From: an uncultured Bacteroidota bacterium
Lineage (GTDB): Bacteria > Bacteroidota > Bacteroidia > B-17B0 > Aurantibacillaceae
DNA: 14,199 nt
Assembly: GCA_937868675.1 (NCBI GenBank)
Contig: CALMNJ010000203.1
Coordinates: 1-14,199, forward strand
Direction: 5' to 3'
A program made the translations under genes and the position numbers. A model generated the notes under the pieces. It was given only the letters and a program-made list of their open reading frames with translations, was not told where the DNA came from and did no database searches. This document shows, in pieces, positions 7,338-14,199 of the stretch. The first letter of the stretch is position 1; every line of letters begins with the position of its first letter.

Positions 7338-8228
7338 TTATTTTACCACAATTTTTTGAGACACCACCGATGCCATGCTGAACCAGCCAACAGCTTTTGT
7401 TTTTGCATCTTTCGGTGAAACAAAATTGGTTTTGGTATTTTCGGGGGTAGTGGCAAAAAGACCTGCATTGTTTATTTGATTGAAGGCCTGTACGAAAAAG
7501 AAATAGGTTTCCTTAGTGATGGAGTGAATTTCAACTTTGCAGGTATTGTAAGCCCGGTAAGATTTAAACCCAAGCAGGATTGCCGGTTCCGAAAACTCGA
7601 GTGTGTCGCGGCTGGCGCTGGTTACAGGGCCACCAGTACCATCTACGCAGGTATTAATGTCTGACGGCGCATTAAACAGTGTGTCGTTTCGGTACGTTTT
7701 TATCCAGTAATAATCCGTGTTGGGGTCCACAATATCATAAGCAGTTAGCACGCAGGAATAAGAGGTTGTGGTGTCGCTGGCGGGCGGGCCGAATCCTCCA
7801 GGTTGATTTTTCTGCGAGATGATTGTATCCATAATGGCAGGTCTTTTTTGTGTCATTACAGAGGAATAAACAGCGCCACCAATCGTAACATCTAGTTGAT
7901 ACTGATGATTTACCCTTGAAATTGTATCATTTACATTAACCGGATACACATAATATCCATTGGAAGTATAGCTGAAATTATACGACTTGCCGGTAGTCAG
8001 GTCTCTTAGCACAACGCTGGCGTTAGTGATGGGATCGGGCTCGGAAGCGCTGAAATAATTACTGTTGCTTACCACCCGAACTTTCTGATCGGCACGCATA
8101 TTATTAATAAACGCATCAATTACATAAAGCTTCGATCCATCGTCGAGCTTTACCTGCACCACATCCGTGCAGGACACTGTGGTTGCTATAATGGCGAGTG
8201 AGGCAAGGTATTTAAAATATTTTTTCAT
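7338..8228 (-). CDS. DUF4249-family outer-membrane lipoprotein
   Basis: A 296-residue lipoprotein of the DUF4249 type, taking the ATG at 8226-8228 (MKKYFKYLASLAIIATTVSC) as start. A TTG three codons upstream is possible but would leave only 1 bp of overlap logic and no better context. The lipobox is T17-V18-S19-C20 (the -3 residue is unusual), so it should be lipid-anchored at Cys20. The mature part fits DUF4249: KLYVIDAFINN near the N-terminus, then PDPITNASVVLRD with a Tyr-rich YTSNGYYVYP segment, suggesting a beta-sandwich surface domain. The gene starts 5 bp after the TonB-dependent receptor stop, and such pairs recur in Bacteroidota. By analogy with SusC/SusD it may be the surface partner of the receptor. 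The ligand is unknown. Confidence 0.82.
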   Translation of the reverse strand: MKKYFKYLASLAIIATTVSCTDVVQVKLDDGSKLYVIDAFINNMRADQKVRVVSNSNYFSASEPDPITNASVVLRDLTTGKSYNFSYTSNGYYVYPVNVNDTISRVNHQYQLDVTIGGAVYSSVMTQKRPAIMDTIISQKNQPGGFGPPASDTTTSYSCVLTAYDIVDPNTDYYWIKTYRNDTLFNAPSDINTCVDGTGGPVTSASRDTLEFSEPAILLGFKSYRAYNTCKVEIHSITKETYFFFVQAFNQINNAGLFATTPENTKTNFVSPKDAKTKAVGWFSMASVVSQKIVVK

Positions 8229-8233
8229 GGGTC

Positions 8234-10588
8234 TCAAAAGTTAAAGTTGTAAGTAACTGCAGGAATAAAGGAGCCAACAATCGAAAGCCGCACTGCCTGC
8301 GATTGCAGCGCATTATTCGGATCCTGTTGAAAGTAAATGCTGTATGCATTGCGCCTGTTATAAACATTATACACACTAAACACAAGACTTTGTTTATAGC
8401 GGCGGTCATCATTCTTTTTAAAATTATAGGTAGCGCCAAGATCCATCCTGTGATAAGGCGTTACCCTGAAATTATTTCGCGTGCCAGTGGTATTATATGG
8501 TATGGCAAGGCCCTGGATGTATATTTTGGCATCCGGAAAGGTGGACGGAACACCGGTAAGGAAAACAAAATTCATAGAGATGTTCCAACGCTTTGTAACA
8601 TCATAATTTACACTTGAATTAAGAATGTGCGTACGGTCGTATCGGCTCAGAAACCAGCTTTCGTTGCTGATACCGCGCATACGGCGTTCAGTTTTACTGA
8701 GGGTATAGCTAATCCAGCCCTGTAACTTACCTTTCGATTTTTTGACATAAAACTCAGCTCCATAGGCACGCCCTAAACCCTGCAGTAATTGTGCTTCCAC
8801 TTTGTCGTTGATAAAGAGGTCGGCATTGTCAACGTAGTCGAGCTGGTTTTGAAGGTACTTGTAATACACCTCCACCGAAGTTTCGTACATGTTGTCTTTA
8901 AAATTCCTGAAGTAACCCACACTCCCCTGATCGGCAAGAAGAGGCTTAAGATTATTAGATGCAAGTGTATAAACGTCAAGCGGGGTGCTTGCAGCGGTAT
9001 TGCTTATCAGTTGTATGTATTGGGCCATCCGGTTGTAACTTGCCTTTACCGACGAACGCTTATTGATAAGATAGTTGAATGCAAAACGAGGTTCCGGATT
9101 CAGGTATCCTTTAATAAGTTTTCCACTTCTATAAGTTTTACTGTAATCAAATGGTTTTGGCGTGTTAGGGATGGTATCCCTGAAATAATATGCCGTTCCC
9201 TTGCCCACATATGTGTAGTAGCTCATGCGTAAACCGTACTCCAGCGTAAGGTTGCTGTTTACCTTGTGTTCGTTTCCGATGTAAGCCGAGTATTCCACTC
9301 CATAGCGTTTGTCGCTTTTTATTTTAACGGTTCCTCCATCACTAAATGTGCCTGTGGCATCGTACGGCTGAAAATCAAACAGTAAACCCTGTGCGCCAAA
9401 ACGCATCGTATGGCGGCTGTTGAGGTAATAGCTGAAATCAGATTTAAGGCTGTAATTGATAACGTTGCTTTTCCAGTTGAAGCCCCGGCCGGCCGGCGAT
9501 GTAAAATCGAGCAGGTAATCGTAATTACTATAAAAGCCCGTCAGATTCATGAACAGTTTTTTATTAAAAATATGGTTCCAGCGCGCCGTGGTGGTTGCGT
9601 TGCCCCAGTTGAATTTAAAAATGCTGAAGCCAAACACATCGCGGCCCAGATAGCCACTGGCAAACACTGTGTTTTTTTCGTTTATGCGGTAGTTAAACTT
9701 GGCGGTAAGATCATAGAAATAAAAATCAGCCTCTTTAAGCGCGTTGCCGCTCTTTAAAAACGGCTTCACCAGTGCGTCAATATAGCTTCTCCTTCCCGCC
9801 ACAATAAAACTGGCTTTGTCTTTTATCACCGGCGCTTCAATACTGAGGCGACTGAAAATACTGCCAAGCCCACCGGTAACAGCCAGTTTCTTGCTGTTAC
9901 CTTCCTTCATCCTTACATCAAGTATCGAAGAAACCCGTCCGCCATATTGCGCCGGAATACCACCTTTTATCAATTTCACATCTTTTACCGCATCAGGGTT
10001 AAACACCGAAAAGAAACCGAAAAGGTGTGAGGAGTTGTACACCGGTGCTTCATCCAACAGAATCAGGTTCTGATCAATATTACCGCCGCGCACATTAAAT
10101 CCGCTTGCGCCCTCGCCTACTGTAGTTACACCAGGTAAAAGCTGGATAGCCCTTATCACGTCAGCCTCGCCGAGCAATGCGGGTATTTTATTTATCTGCT
10201 TAATGTCGAGCTTGGCAACGCTCATCTCCACACTTTTCACGTTCTTGTCGGCAGCCTCGGAAGTGATCTCAACTTCCTCAAGGTCTTTGCCCTCCTCACT
10301 CATTTCAAAGTTTTTGGTAATACTGCGGTCGAGGTTTACAGCAAAGGTGTAGGTTTTGTATCCAATAAGCGACACTGCAATTACATGTTCGCCTTTTGGC
10401 AGCGTGAGCGCATAAAATCCATATTCATTGGCCCCGGCACCGATATTGGAGCCTTGTTTGGATACGGTAGCACCAATCAGCGATTCGCCGTTTTTGCTGT
10501 CTTTTACATAACCGCTCAGTACAAACTTCTCCTGTGCGTTAAGCCCTAGTTCAAGGGCAAGAAATACTACTAGCAAAAACTGTTTCAT
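8234..10588 (-). CDS. TonB-dependent outer-membrane receptor with carboxypeptidase-regulatory-like N-terminal domain
   Basis: A 784-residue outer-membrane protein. Residues 1-18 form a signal peptide (FLLVVFLALELGLNA). Residues about 22-98 are a carboxypeptidase-regulatory-like beta-sandwich (LSGYVKDSKNGESLIGATV then YGFYALTLPKG). Residues about 115-230 are the plug (AIQLLPGVTTVGEGASGFNVRGG, then LLDEAPVYN and GGIPAQYGGRVSSILDVR). The remainder, to residue 784, is a beta-barrel ending in VTYNFNF, whose final Phe fits the outer-membrane assembly signal. EEVEIT (104-109) may serve as the TonB box. It should take up a bulky ligand using TonB-ExbBD energy. Shorter than most SusC proteins and paired with DUF4249 rather than SusD, so polysaccharide uptake should not be assumed. 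The ATG at 10586-10588 follows a divergent control region with a candidate promoter and inverted repeat. Confidence 0.92.
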   Translation of the reverse strand: MKQFLLVVFLALELGLNAQEKFVLSGYVKDSKNGESLIGATVSKQGSNIGAGANEYGFYALTLPKGEHVIAVSLIGYKTYTFAVNLDRSITKNFEMSEEGKDLEEVEITSEAADKNVKSVEMSVAKLDIKQINKIPALLGEADVIRAIQLLPGVTTVGEGASGFNVRGGNIDQNLILLDEAPVYNSSHLFGFFSVFNPDAVKDVKLIKGGIPAQYGGRVSSILDVRMKEGNSKKLAVTGGLGSIFSRLSIEAPVIKDKASFIVAGRRSYIDALVKPFLKSGNALKEADFYFYDLTAKFNYRINEKNTVFASGYLGRDVFGFSIFKFNWGNATTTARWNHIFNKKLFMNLTGFYSNYDYLLDFTSPAGRGFNWKSNVINYSLKSDFSYYLNSRHTMRFGAQGLLFDFQPYDATGTFSDGGTVKIKSDKRYGVEYSAYIGNEHKVNSNLTLEYGLRMSYYTYVGKGTAYYFRDTIPNTPKPFDYSKTYRSGKLIKGYLNPEPRFAFNYLINKRSSVKASYNRMAQYIQLISNTAASTPLDVYTLASNNLKPLLADQGSVGYFRNFKDNMYETSVEVYYKYLQNQLDYVDNADLFINDKVEAQLLQGLGRAYGAEFYVKKSKGKLQGWISYTLSKTERRMRGISNESWFLSRYDRTHILNSSVNYDVTKRWNISMNFVFLTGVPSTFPDAKIYIQGLAIPYNTTGTRNNFRVTPYHRMDLGATYNFKKNDDRRYKQSLVFSVYNVYNRRNAYSIYFQQDPNNALQSQAVRLSIVGSFIPAVTYNFNF

Positions 10589-10619
10589 AAATTCTAATTT
10601 CGGTCTTAAAAATCGCGCA

Positions 10620-10627
10620 CAAAACTA
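10620..10627 (-). promoter_or_regulatory. Candidate -7 element for TonB receptor-DUF4249 unit
   Basis: On the minus strand this reads TAGTTTTG, matching TAnnTTTG, about 32 bp before the receptor ATG. A TTTG on the same strand (10643-10646) lies 15 bp upstream and may act as -33 although the spacing is short. It lies inside the inverted repeat described separately. Confidence 0.45.
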
Positions 10628-10628
10628 A

Positions 10629-10656
10629 GGAAACTATTTCGGCAAAAAAAGTTTCC
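10629..10656. repeat. Inverted repeat GGAAACT-N14-AGTTTCC, operator-like
   Basis: Two perfect 7-base arms (10629-10635 and 10650-10656) are separated by 14 bases, so the half-sites are 21 bp centre to centre, about two helical turns. This is the geometry of a site for a dimeric DNA-binding protein. It sits just upstream of the candidate -7 element of the TonB receptor and spans its -33 region, where a bound protein could block or aid RNA polymerase. No regulator gene is nearby. An alternative is a chance repeat in AT-rich DNA. Confidence 0.4.
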
Positions 10657-10842
10657 GTGGCGGTTTTATACCATTCATGTAATTTATTTTAACTTTCCTT
10701 AGCATTGTTTTTAGCCGTAATGCCGGCATCGTAAACACTGACAACCAAGATTGCGTTTACCCCTAATGGAACATTAAAAACAATCCACCTGTAAGGCCAA
10801 TTAAGGAAAAGCCAGTTAAAACAAGCCTTTACGAATTTTTAG

Positions 10843-10850
10843 TAAGTTTG
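10843..10850 (+). promoter_or_regulatory. Candidate -7 element for hisS-hutH unit
   Basis: TAAGTTTG (followed by C) matches TAnnTTTG. It ends 12 bp before the hisS ATG at 10863, so the transcript would have a leader of only a few bases and no room for a normal ribosome-binding site. No -33 match at proper spacing was found. Confidence 0.5.
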
Positions 10851-10862
10851 CTTTTTGTATTA

Positions 10863-12236
10863 ATGAAACCTTCTATTCCAAAAGGAACACGCGATTTTGG
10901 GCCCGCCCAGATGCAAAAGCGCCAGTATGTTCTCGACATTGTGCGCCGGAATTTTGAGTTGTTTGGTTACGAGCCCATTGAAACACCCGCCATGGAAAAC
11001 ATTACCACCCTAACCGGCAAATATGGCGAGGAGGGCGACCAGCTTATTTTCAAAATCCTTAATAGCCGCATCCATGAAAGCAAGAATAAAGATGTTCTGA
11101 AAAAAGAATTTGACCTTTCGCTTGAATCAAGCCGCAATTCAGAAGAACTTACCGAAAAGGCCCTGCGCTACGACCTCACCGTTCCCTTTGCCCGCTTTGT
11201 GGTCATGAACCGCAACGAACTGGTATTTCCTTTTAAGCGCTATCAGATACAACCCGTGTGGCGTGCCGATAAGCCGCAGAAAGGCCGCTACCGTGAGTTT
11301 TACCAGTGCGATGCCGATGTGATTGGAAGCAATTCTCTGGTGAATGAACTTGAGCTGATTAGTGTAATAGATAAAGTGTTCGGAGAATTGAACCTGCGTA
11401 CGGTAATAAAATTCAATAATCGTAAAATACTTACTGCACTTGCCGAAGTAATTAATGAGCCAACCAAAATTATTGACATTACCGTTGCCATTGATAAATT
11501 GGACAAGATTGGCAAAGATGGCGTAAATAAAGAGCTAAACGAAAAAGGCATTTCCCTATCTGCACTCGAACAATTGCAACCCATTCTTGATTTTAAAGGA
11601 AATAACTCCGAAAAAACAGAGATGCTTCGCAAAATTGTAGGAAACAACGAGGCCGGTAAAACGGGAATTGAAGAAATTGAGTACCTGTTGTCGCAATCCT
11701 CTACGCAATTCTCCAAAATTGAACTCGACATCACCCTGGCCCGCGGCCTCAATTACTACACCGGAACCATTTTTGAAGTGAAAGCCGCTGCAGGCAATTT
11801 TACTCCGAGTATCCTAGGCGGTGGCCGCTACGACGACCTCACCGGTATTTTTGACCTCCCGAACATGAGCGGGGTGGGTATCTCTTTTGGTATAGACCGC
11901 ATTTATGATGTGATGGAAGAACTTAATTTATTTCCGGAATCCATCAGCAAAACATCGCTCACCAAAGTGTTGTTTACGCACTTCGACGAGGAAACACAAA
12001 AACACTGCCTTACCCTGGCATCACAACTCCGCGACGGGAATATTGCCTGCGAGGTGTATCCCGACGTTACAAAAAAACTAGGCAAACAATTTGATTTTGC
12101 CAACAAAAAAAACATTCCCTTTGTGTGCACAGTGGGCAGCAACGAGATGAACAGCGGCGAGTACGCACTTAAAAACATGGCTACCGGCGATCAGTTCAAA
12201 CTCAACATCAAAGACCTAATTATGTTTGTAAAATAA
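10863..12236 (+). CDS. hisS: Histidine--tRNA ligase
   Basis: A 457-residue class II aminoacyl-tRNA synthetase that charges tRNA-His with histidine. Visible are the family N-terminus IPKGTRDFGP (5-14), RYDLTVPFARFV (102-113), motif 2 (QPVWRADKPQKGRYREFYQCD, about 130-150, with R134), the histidine-binding RGLNYYTG (294-301), GGGRYDDL (319-326) and motif 3 (GVGISFGIDR, 337-346). The C-terminal anticodon-binding domain covers about 365-457. The ATG at 10863 is chosen over a TTG at 10848: the ATG gives the normal MKPSIPKGTR start, while the TTG falls in the candidate -7 element. A segment at about 66-100 (HESKNKDVLKKEFDLSLESS) extends the catalytic domain, as in other Bacteroidota-type enzymes of this length. 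hutH follows 5 bp after the stop, so the two are probably one transcript. Confidence 0.96.
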   Translation: MKPSIPKGTRDFGPAQMQKRQYVLDIVRRNFELFGYEPIETPAMENITTLTGKYGEEGDQLIFKILNSRIHESKNKDVLKKEFDLSLESSRNSEELTEKALRYDLTVPFARFVVMNRNELVFPFKRYQIQPVWRADKPQKGRYREFYQCDADVIGSNSLVNELELISVIDKVFGELNLRTVIKFNNRKILTALAEVINEPTKIIDITVAIDKLDKIGKDGVNKELNEKGISLSALEQLQPILDFKGNNSEKTEMLRKIVGNNEAGKTGIEEIEYLLSQSSTQFSKIELDITLARGLNYYTGTIFEVKAAAGNFTPSILGGGRYDDLTGIFDLPNMSGVGISFGIDRIYDVMEELNLFPESISKTSLTKVLFTHFDEETQKHCLTLASQLRDGNIACEVYPDVTKKLGKQFDFANKKNIPFVCTVGSNEMNSGEYALKNMATGDQFKLNIKDLIMFVK

Positions 12237-12241
12237 ACAGG

Positions 12242-13741
12242 ATGCAATTTAGTATTGACCATTCAAAAAAACTTACTCTGGCACAACTCAATACCTTTGT
12301 GGCCAGCCAAAAGGTTACTGTTACACTCTCGGAAAATACCCGCCTCCAAATACTTAAAGGCCGCGAATACCTCGACCACAAATTAAAAACACACGGCGCA
12401 CCCATTTACGGCATCAACACCGGCTTTGGCTCTCTTTGCAACGTGATTATTCCCGACGATAAAATTGAAGAGCTTCAGGAAAACCTGGTAAAAAGCCACG
12501 CCTGTGGCATGGGCGATGAAGTGCCGCAAGCCATCGTGAAGCTGATGCTGCTGCTCAAAATACAATCGCTCGCCTACGGCAAAAGCGGTGTGCAGTTGCA
12601 AACTGTAGAACGCCTCTGCGATTTTTTGAATCATGGTATCTATCCTGTTGTGTTTAAGCAGGGGTCGTTGGGTGCCAGTGGCGATCTGGCTCCCCTGGCA
12701 CATCTGTGCCTGCCTCTCATTGGGCTGGGCGAAGTAAATTACAAAGGCCGGCGTTGCAGTAGCTCCGACGCACTGAACAACTCCGGACTGAAATCAATTA
12801 CCCTTAAATCAAAAGAAGGACTTGCGCTGCTTAACGGCACCCAGTTTATGAGCGCTTACGGTGTATATTGCCTTTTGCAGTCGCAAAAACTAAGCGCAGC
12901 AGCCGACACCATCACTGCCCTTTCGATGGATGCCTTTGATGCCCGCATAGATCCATTTAAAGACCATTTGCACACCATACGCGCGCACGCCGGACAGTTA
13001 CAAACCGCCAGAGCAGTGCGCAGCCTGCTTGAAGGCAGCCAGATTGCCGGCAAAGAAAAAACACAGGTCCAGGATCCCTACTCCTTTCGCTGCGTGCCTC
13101 AGGTGCATGGCGCTACAAAGGACACCATTGCTTATGTGGCTTCGGTTTTTGAAACCGAAATAAATTCGGTGACCGACAACCCAACCATTTTTCCGGAAGA
13201 AGACGAAATTTTGAGTGGCGGCAATTTTCACGGACAACCCCTGGCTTTTGCGCTCGACTTTTTGTGTATTGCCATGTCGGAGCTGGCCAATATTTCGGAG
13301 CGCCGCACCTACCTGCTCATATCTGGCCAGCGTAGTTTACCTCCTTTTCTTGCAAAAGATGCCGGGCTCAACTCCGGTTTCATGATACCACAGTACACGG
13401 CAGCCAGCATGGTGAGTCAAAACAAACAACTTTGTACCCCTTCCAGTATTGACAGCATTGTAAGCAGCAACGGACAGGAAGACCATGTGAGCATGGGTGC
13501 CAATGCCGCTACCAAATGCCTCCAGGTGATTGATAACGTTGAAAAAGTGCTGGCCATTGAATTGCTGAATGCCGCACAGGCCTTGGAATTCAGAAGACCT
13601 TTAAAATCATCCGAAAAAATTGAAAACCTGGTTTCTGCATTGCGTAAAACCGTTCCGTTTATGGAAAAAGATCAGGTAGTACACATTCTTATGAGGGACA
13701 CACAAACGTTTTTGCATACATACAATCTGGAACCGGCGTAA
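12242..13741 (+). CDS. hutH: Histidine ammonia-lyase (HAL/TAL/PAL family)
   Basis: A 499-residue cytoplasmic lyase that removes ammonia from an aromatic amino acid, here most likely histidine to urocanate. The Ala145-Ser146-Gly147 triad in GSLGASGDLAPLAH forms the MIO electrophile. Tyr56 (YGINTGFG), N198 (LLNGTQ), R283 (DPYSFRC) and E413 (GQEDHVSMG) match the Pseudomonas HAL active-site Tyr53, N195, R283 and E414. The substrate-selecting pair is Ser85-His86 (SHACG), as in histidine ammonia-lyases, rather than the His-Leu of Rhodobacter TAL or Phe-Leu of PAL. Some Bacteroidota have related tyrosine ammonia-lyases in flexirubin clusters, so histidine use is likely but not certain. hutU, hutI and hutG are absent. 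It follows hisS by 5 bp, placing two histidine-using enzymes on one likely transcript. Its TAA shares its last base with the next ATG. Confidence 0.9.
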   Translation: MQFSIDHSKKLTLAQLNTFVASQKVTVTLSENTRLQILKGREYLDHKLKTHGAPIYGINTGFGSLCNVIIPDDKIEELQENLVKSHACGMGDEVPQAIVKLMLLLKIQSLAYGKSGVQLQTVERLCDFLNHGIYPVVFKQGSLGASGDLAPLAHLCLPLIGLGEVNYKGRRCSSSDALNNSGLKSITLKSKEGLALLNGTQFMSAYGVYCLLQSQKLSAAADTITALSMDAFDARIDPFKDHLHTIRAHAGQLQTARAVRSLLEGSQIAGKEKTQVQDPYSFRCVPQVHGATKDTIAYVASVFETEINSVTDNPTIFPEEDEILSGGNFHGQPLAFALDFLCIAMSELANISERRTYLLISGQRSLPPFLAKDAGLNSGFMIPQYTAASMVSQNKQLCTPSSIDSIVSSNGQEDHVSMGANAATKCLQVIDNVEKVLAIELLNAAQALEFRRPLKSSEKIENLVSALRKTVPFMEKDQVVHILMRDTQTFLHTYNLEPA

Positions 13742-14199
13742 TGTACAACGAAAACCCTGCAACCGAGGTGTTACAAAAAACAAACCGCCGCAAGGATACA
13801 ATAAGCGTTTTCGCGCCAGGGATGCGCAGGGCATGGCTCTTTTTGCCCAGTGCCGGGATACGTGTGGCAGCGGGCAAAAAAGCCGTAACGGTAGTGGAGC
13901 CCGCAGCAGCCCGCCCGGGCGCCCACAAAAAAACCAACTACCTGGTTCTCACTTTATTCGTACTGGCCTATTACACCGCAAAGCCTCAGGCCTGCGAGTG
14001 TGGGTTTACACAGCTTGGAATACCCGAGTGCAACAAATACGAAATTATTTTCAAGGGCAAGGTACGCTCTGTGAGTCAATGCCAGGGTAAACCCGGCGAG
14101 GCGATGTTTGAAGTGGAAGAGCTTTATAAGGGCAATGCTACCAAACACTTTAAAGTATTGTTTGATTGTGAGGGTAACTGCGCTGTGGGCTTTAAAACT
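13741..14199 (+). CDS. Partial CDS: membrane/exported Cys-rich protein, NTR/TIMP-like region
   Basis: An open frame of 153 codons starts at ATG 13741 on the last A of the hutH TAA (a TAATG overlap, suggesting coupled translation) and runs off the window. The first 65 residues are basic and Ala/Pro-rich with no recognised domain. Residues about 66-79 (TNYLVLTLFVLAYYT) are hydrophobic, and a signal-peptidase-like KPQA site precedes C85. The next part begins C85-E-C87, then nine residues, then C97, followed by YEIIFKGKV, FEVEELYKG, and C143 and C147. This C-x-C-x9-C then hydrophobic-GKV and F-x-V-x3-YKG pattern is like netrin (NTR)/TIMP-type domains. Cut after A84, the CxC would be the mature N-terminus, as in TIMPs. 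The long stretch before the hydrophobic segment is odd for a signal peptide. No ATG lies nearer than codon 28, so a non-ATG start or a membrane-anchored form is possible. Function not known; coding status likely. Confidence 0.65.
   Translation, partial: MYNENPATEVLQKTNRRKDTISVFAPGMRRAWLFLPSAGIRVAAGKKAVTVVEPAAARPGAHKKTNYLVLTLFVLAYYTAKPQACECGFTQLGIPECNKYEIIFKGKVRSVSQCQGKPGEAMFEVEELYKGNATKHFKVLFDCEGNCAVGFKT

Larger units (their letters stand above)
10589..10862. other. Divergent control region between TonB receptor and hisS
   Basis: No open frame of note lies in these 274 bases. They hold a candidate -7 element in each direction, the 7-14-7 inverted repeat at 10629-10656, three copies of (C)TAAGGAAA (10625-10633; inverted at 10694-10702; 10802-10809) and a 10-bp palindrome ATGCCGGCAT (10720-10729). 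No RNA gene was recognised. Confidence 0.6.

Noticed and set aside
10720..10729. 10-bp palindrome ATGCCGGCAT
   Set aside because: Short and not placed over either candidate promoter; could be chance.
10731..10760. GTAAAC...GTTTAC inverted repeat
   Set aside because: Six-base arms 18 bp apart in AT-rich DNA; expected by chance.
10848..10862. TTG start for hisS 15 bp upstream of the ATG
   Set aside because: It lies within the candidate -7 element, and the ATG at 10863 gives the normal family N-terminus.
13607..13937. Minus-strand open frames at the end of hutH and beyond
   Set aside because: They are antisense to hutH and to the following plus-strand frame, and show no recognisable protein pattern.
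13833..14090. Plus-strand 85-codon frame inside the run-off gene
   Set aside because: The other frame (from 13741) has the hydrophobic segment, ordered cysteines and FKGKV/YKG motifs; this one looks random.
1..14199. Search for tRNA, rRNA, riboswitch, CRISPR array, insertion sequence or defence system
   Set aside because: Nothing recognisable by eye: no repeat-spacer pattern, transposase motif or tRNA-like fold was seen, and almost all of the window is covered by ordinary genes.

Overview
The window reads as chromosomal DNA of a member of the Bacteroidota. Four things support this. There is a gliding-motility lipoprotein gene (gldH) next to a PSP1/RicT gene. LpxC and FabZ are fused and followed directly by lpxA. 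A TonB-dependent receptor with a carboxypeptidase-regulatory-like N-terminal domain is paired with a DUF4249 lipoprotein. Octamers matching the Bacteroidota -7 promoter element TAnnTTTG sit in front of the transcription units. A genus cannot be assigned from what is visible. Most of the window is conserved housekeeping and envelope DNA, densely packed; no mobile element, CRISPR array, rRNA or tRNA was seen.

Layout. (1) Positions 1-4246, minus strand: a run ordered ricT-like gene > gldH > small secreted charged protein > secreted Asp-box (BNR/sortilin-like) beta-propeller protein. ricT and gldH overlap by 14 bp. The last gene meets an in-frame TAA at 73-75, but the same frame stays open and protein-like to the window edge, so it is probably interrupted by a nonsense change. 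(2) Positions 4247-4444: divergent promoter region. (3) Positions 4445-7301, plus strand: lpxC-fabZ fusion > lpxA > ABC ATPase, with gaps of 1 and 6 bp. The first two make the early intermediates of lipid A; the ATPase has unusual Q- and H-loops and no permease beside it. (4) Positions 7338-10588, minus strand: TonB-dependent receptor > DUF4249 lipoprotein, a likely two-part outer-membrane uptake or surface system of unknown substrate. (5) Positions 10589-10862: a second divergent control region with a candidate promoter each way and a 7-14-7 inverted repeat over the receptor promoter. (6) Positions 10863-14199, plus strand: hisS > hutH-type ammonia-lyase > an open frame running off the end. 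That frame starts on the last base of the hutH stop codon and encodes a membrane segment followed by a cysteine-rich region resembling NTR/TIMP-like domains.

No clear novel multi-gene system is visible. The points most worth a second look are the interrupted propeller gene, the run-off CxC (NTR-like) open frame after hutH, the operator-like repeat before the TonB receptor, the RicT protein with extra N-terminal cysteines and a long N/Q/K-rich tail, and the ABC ATPase that lacks the usual H-loop histidine.
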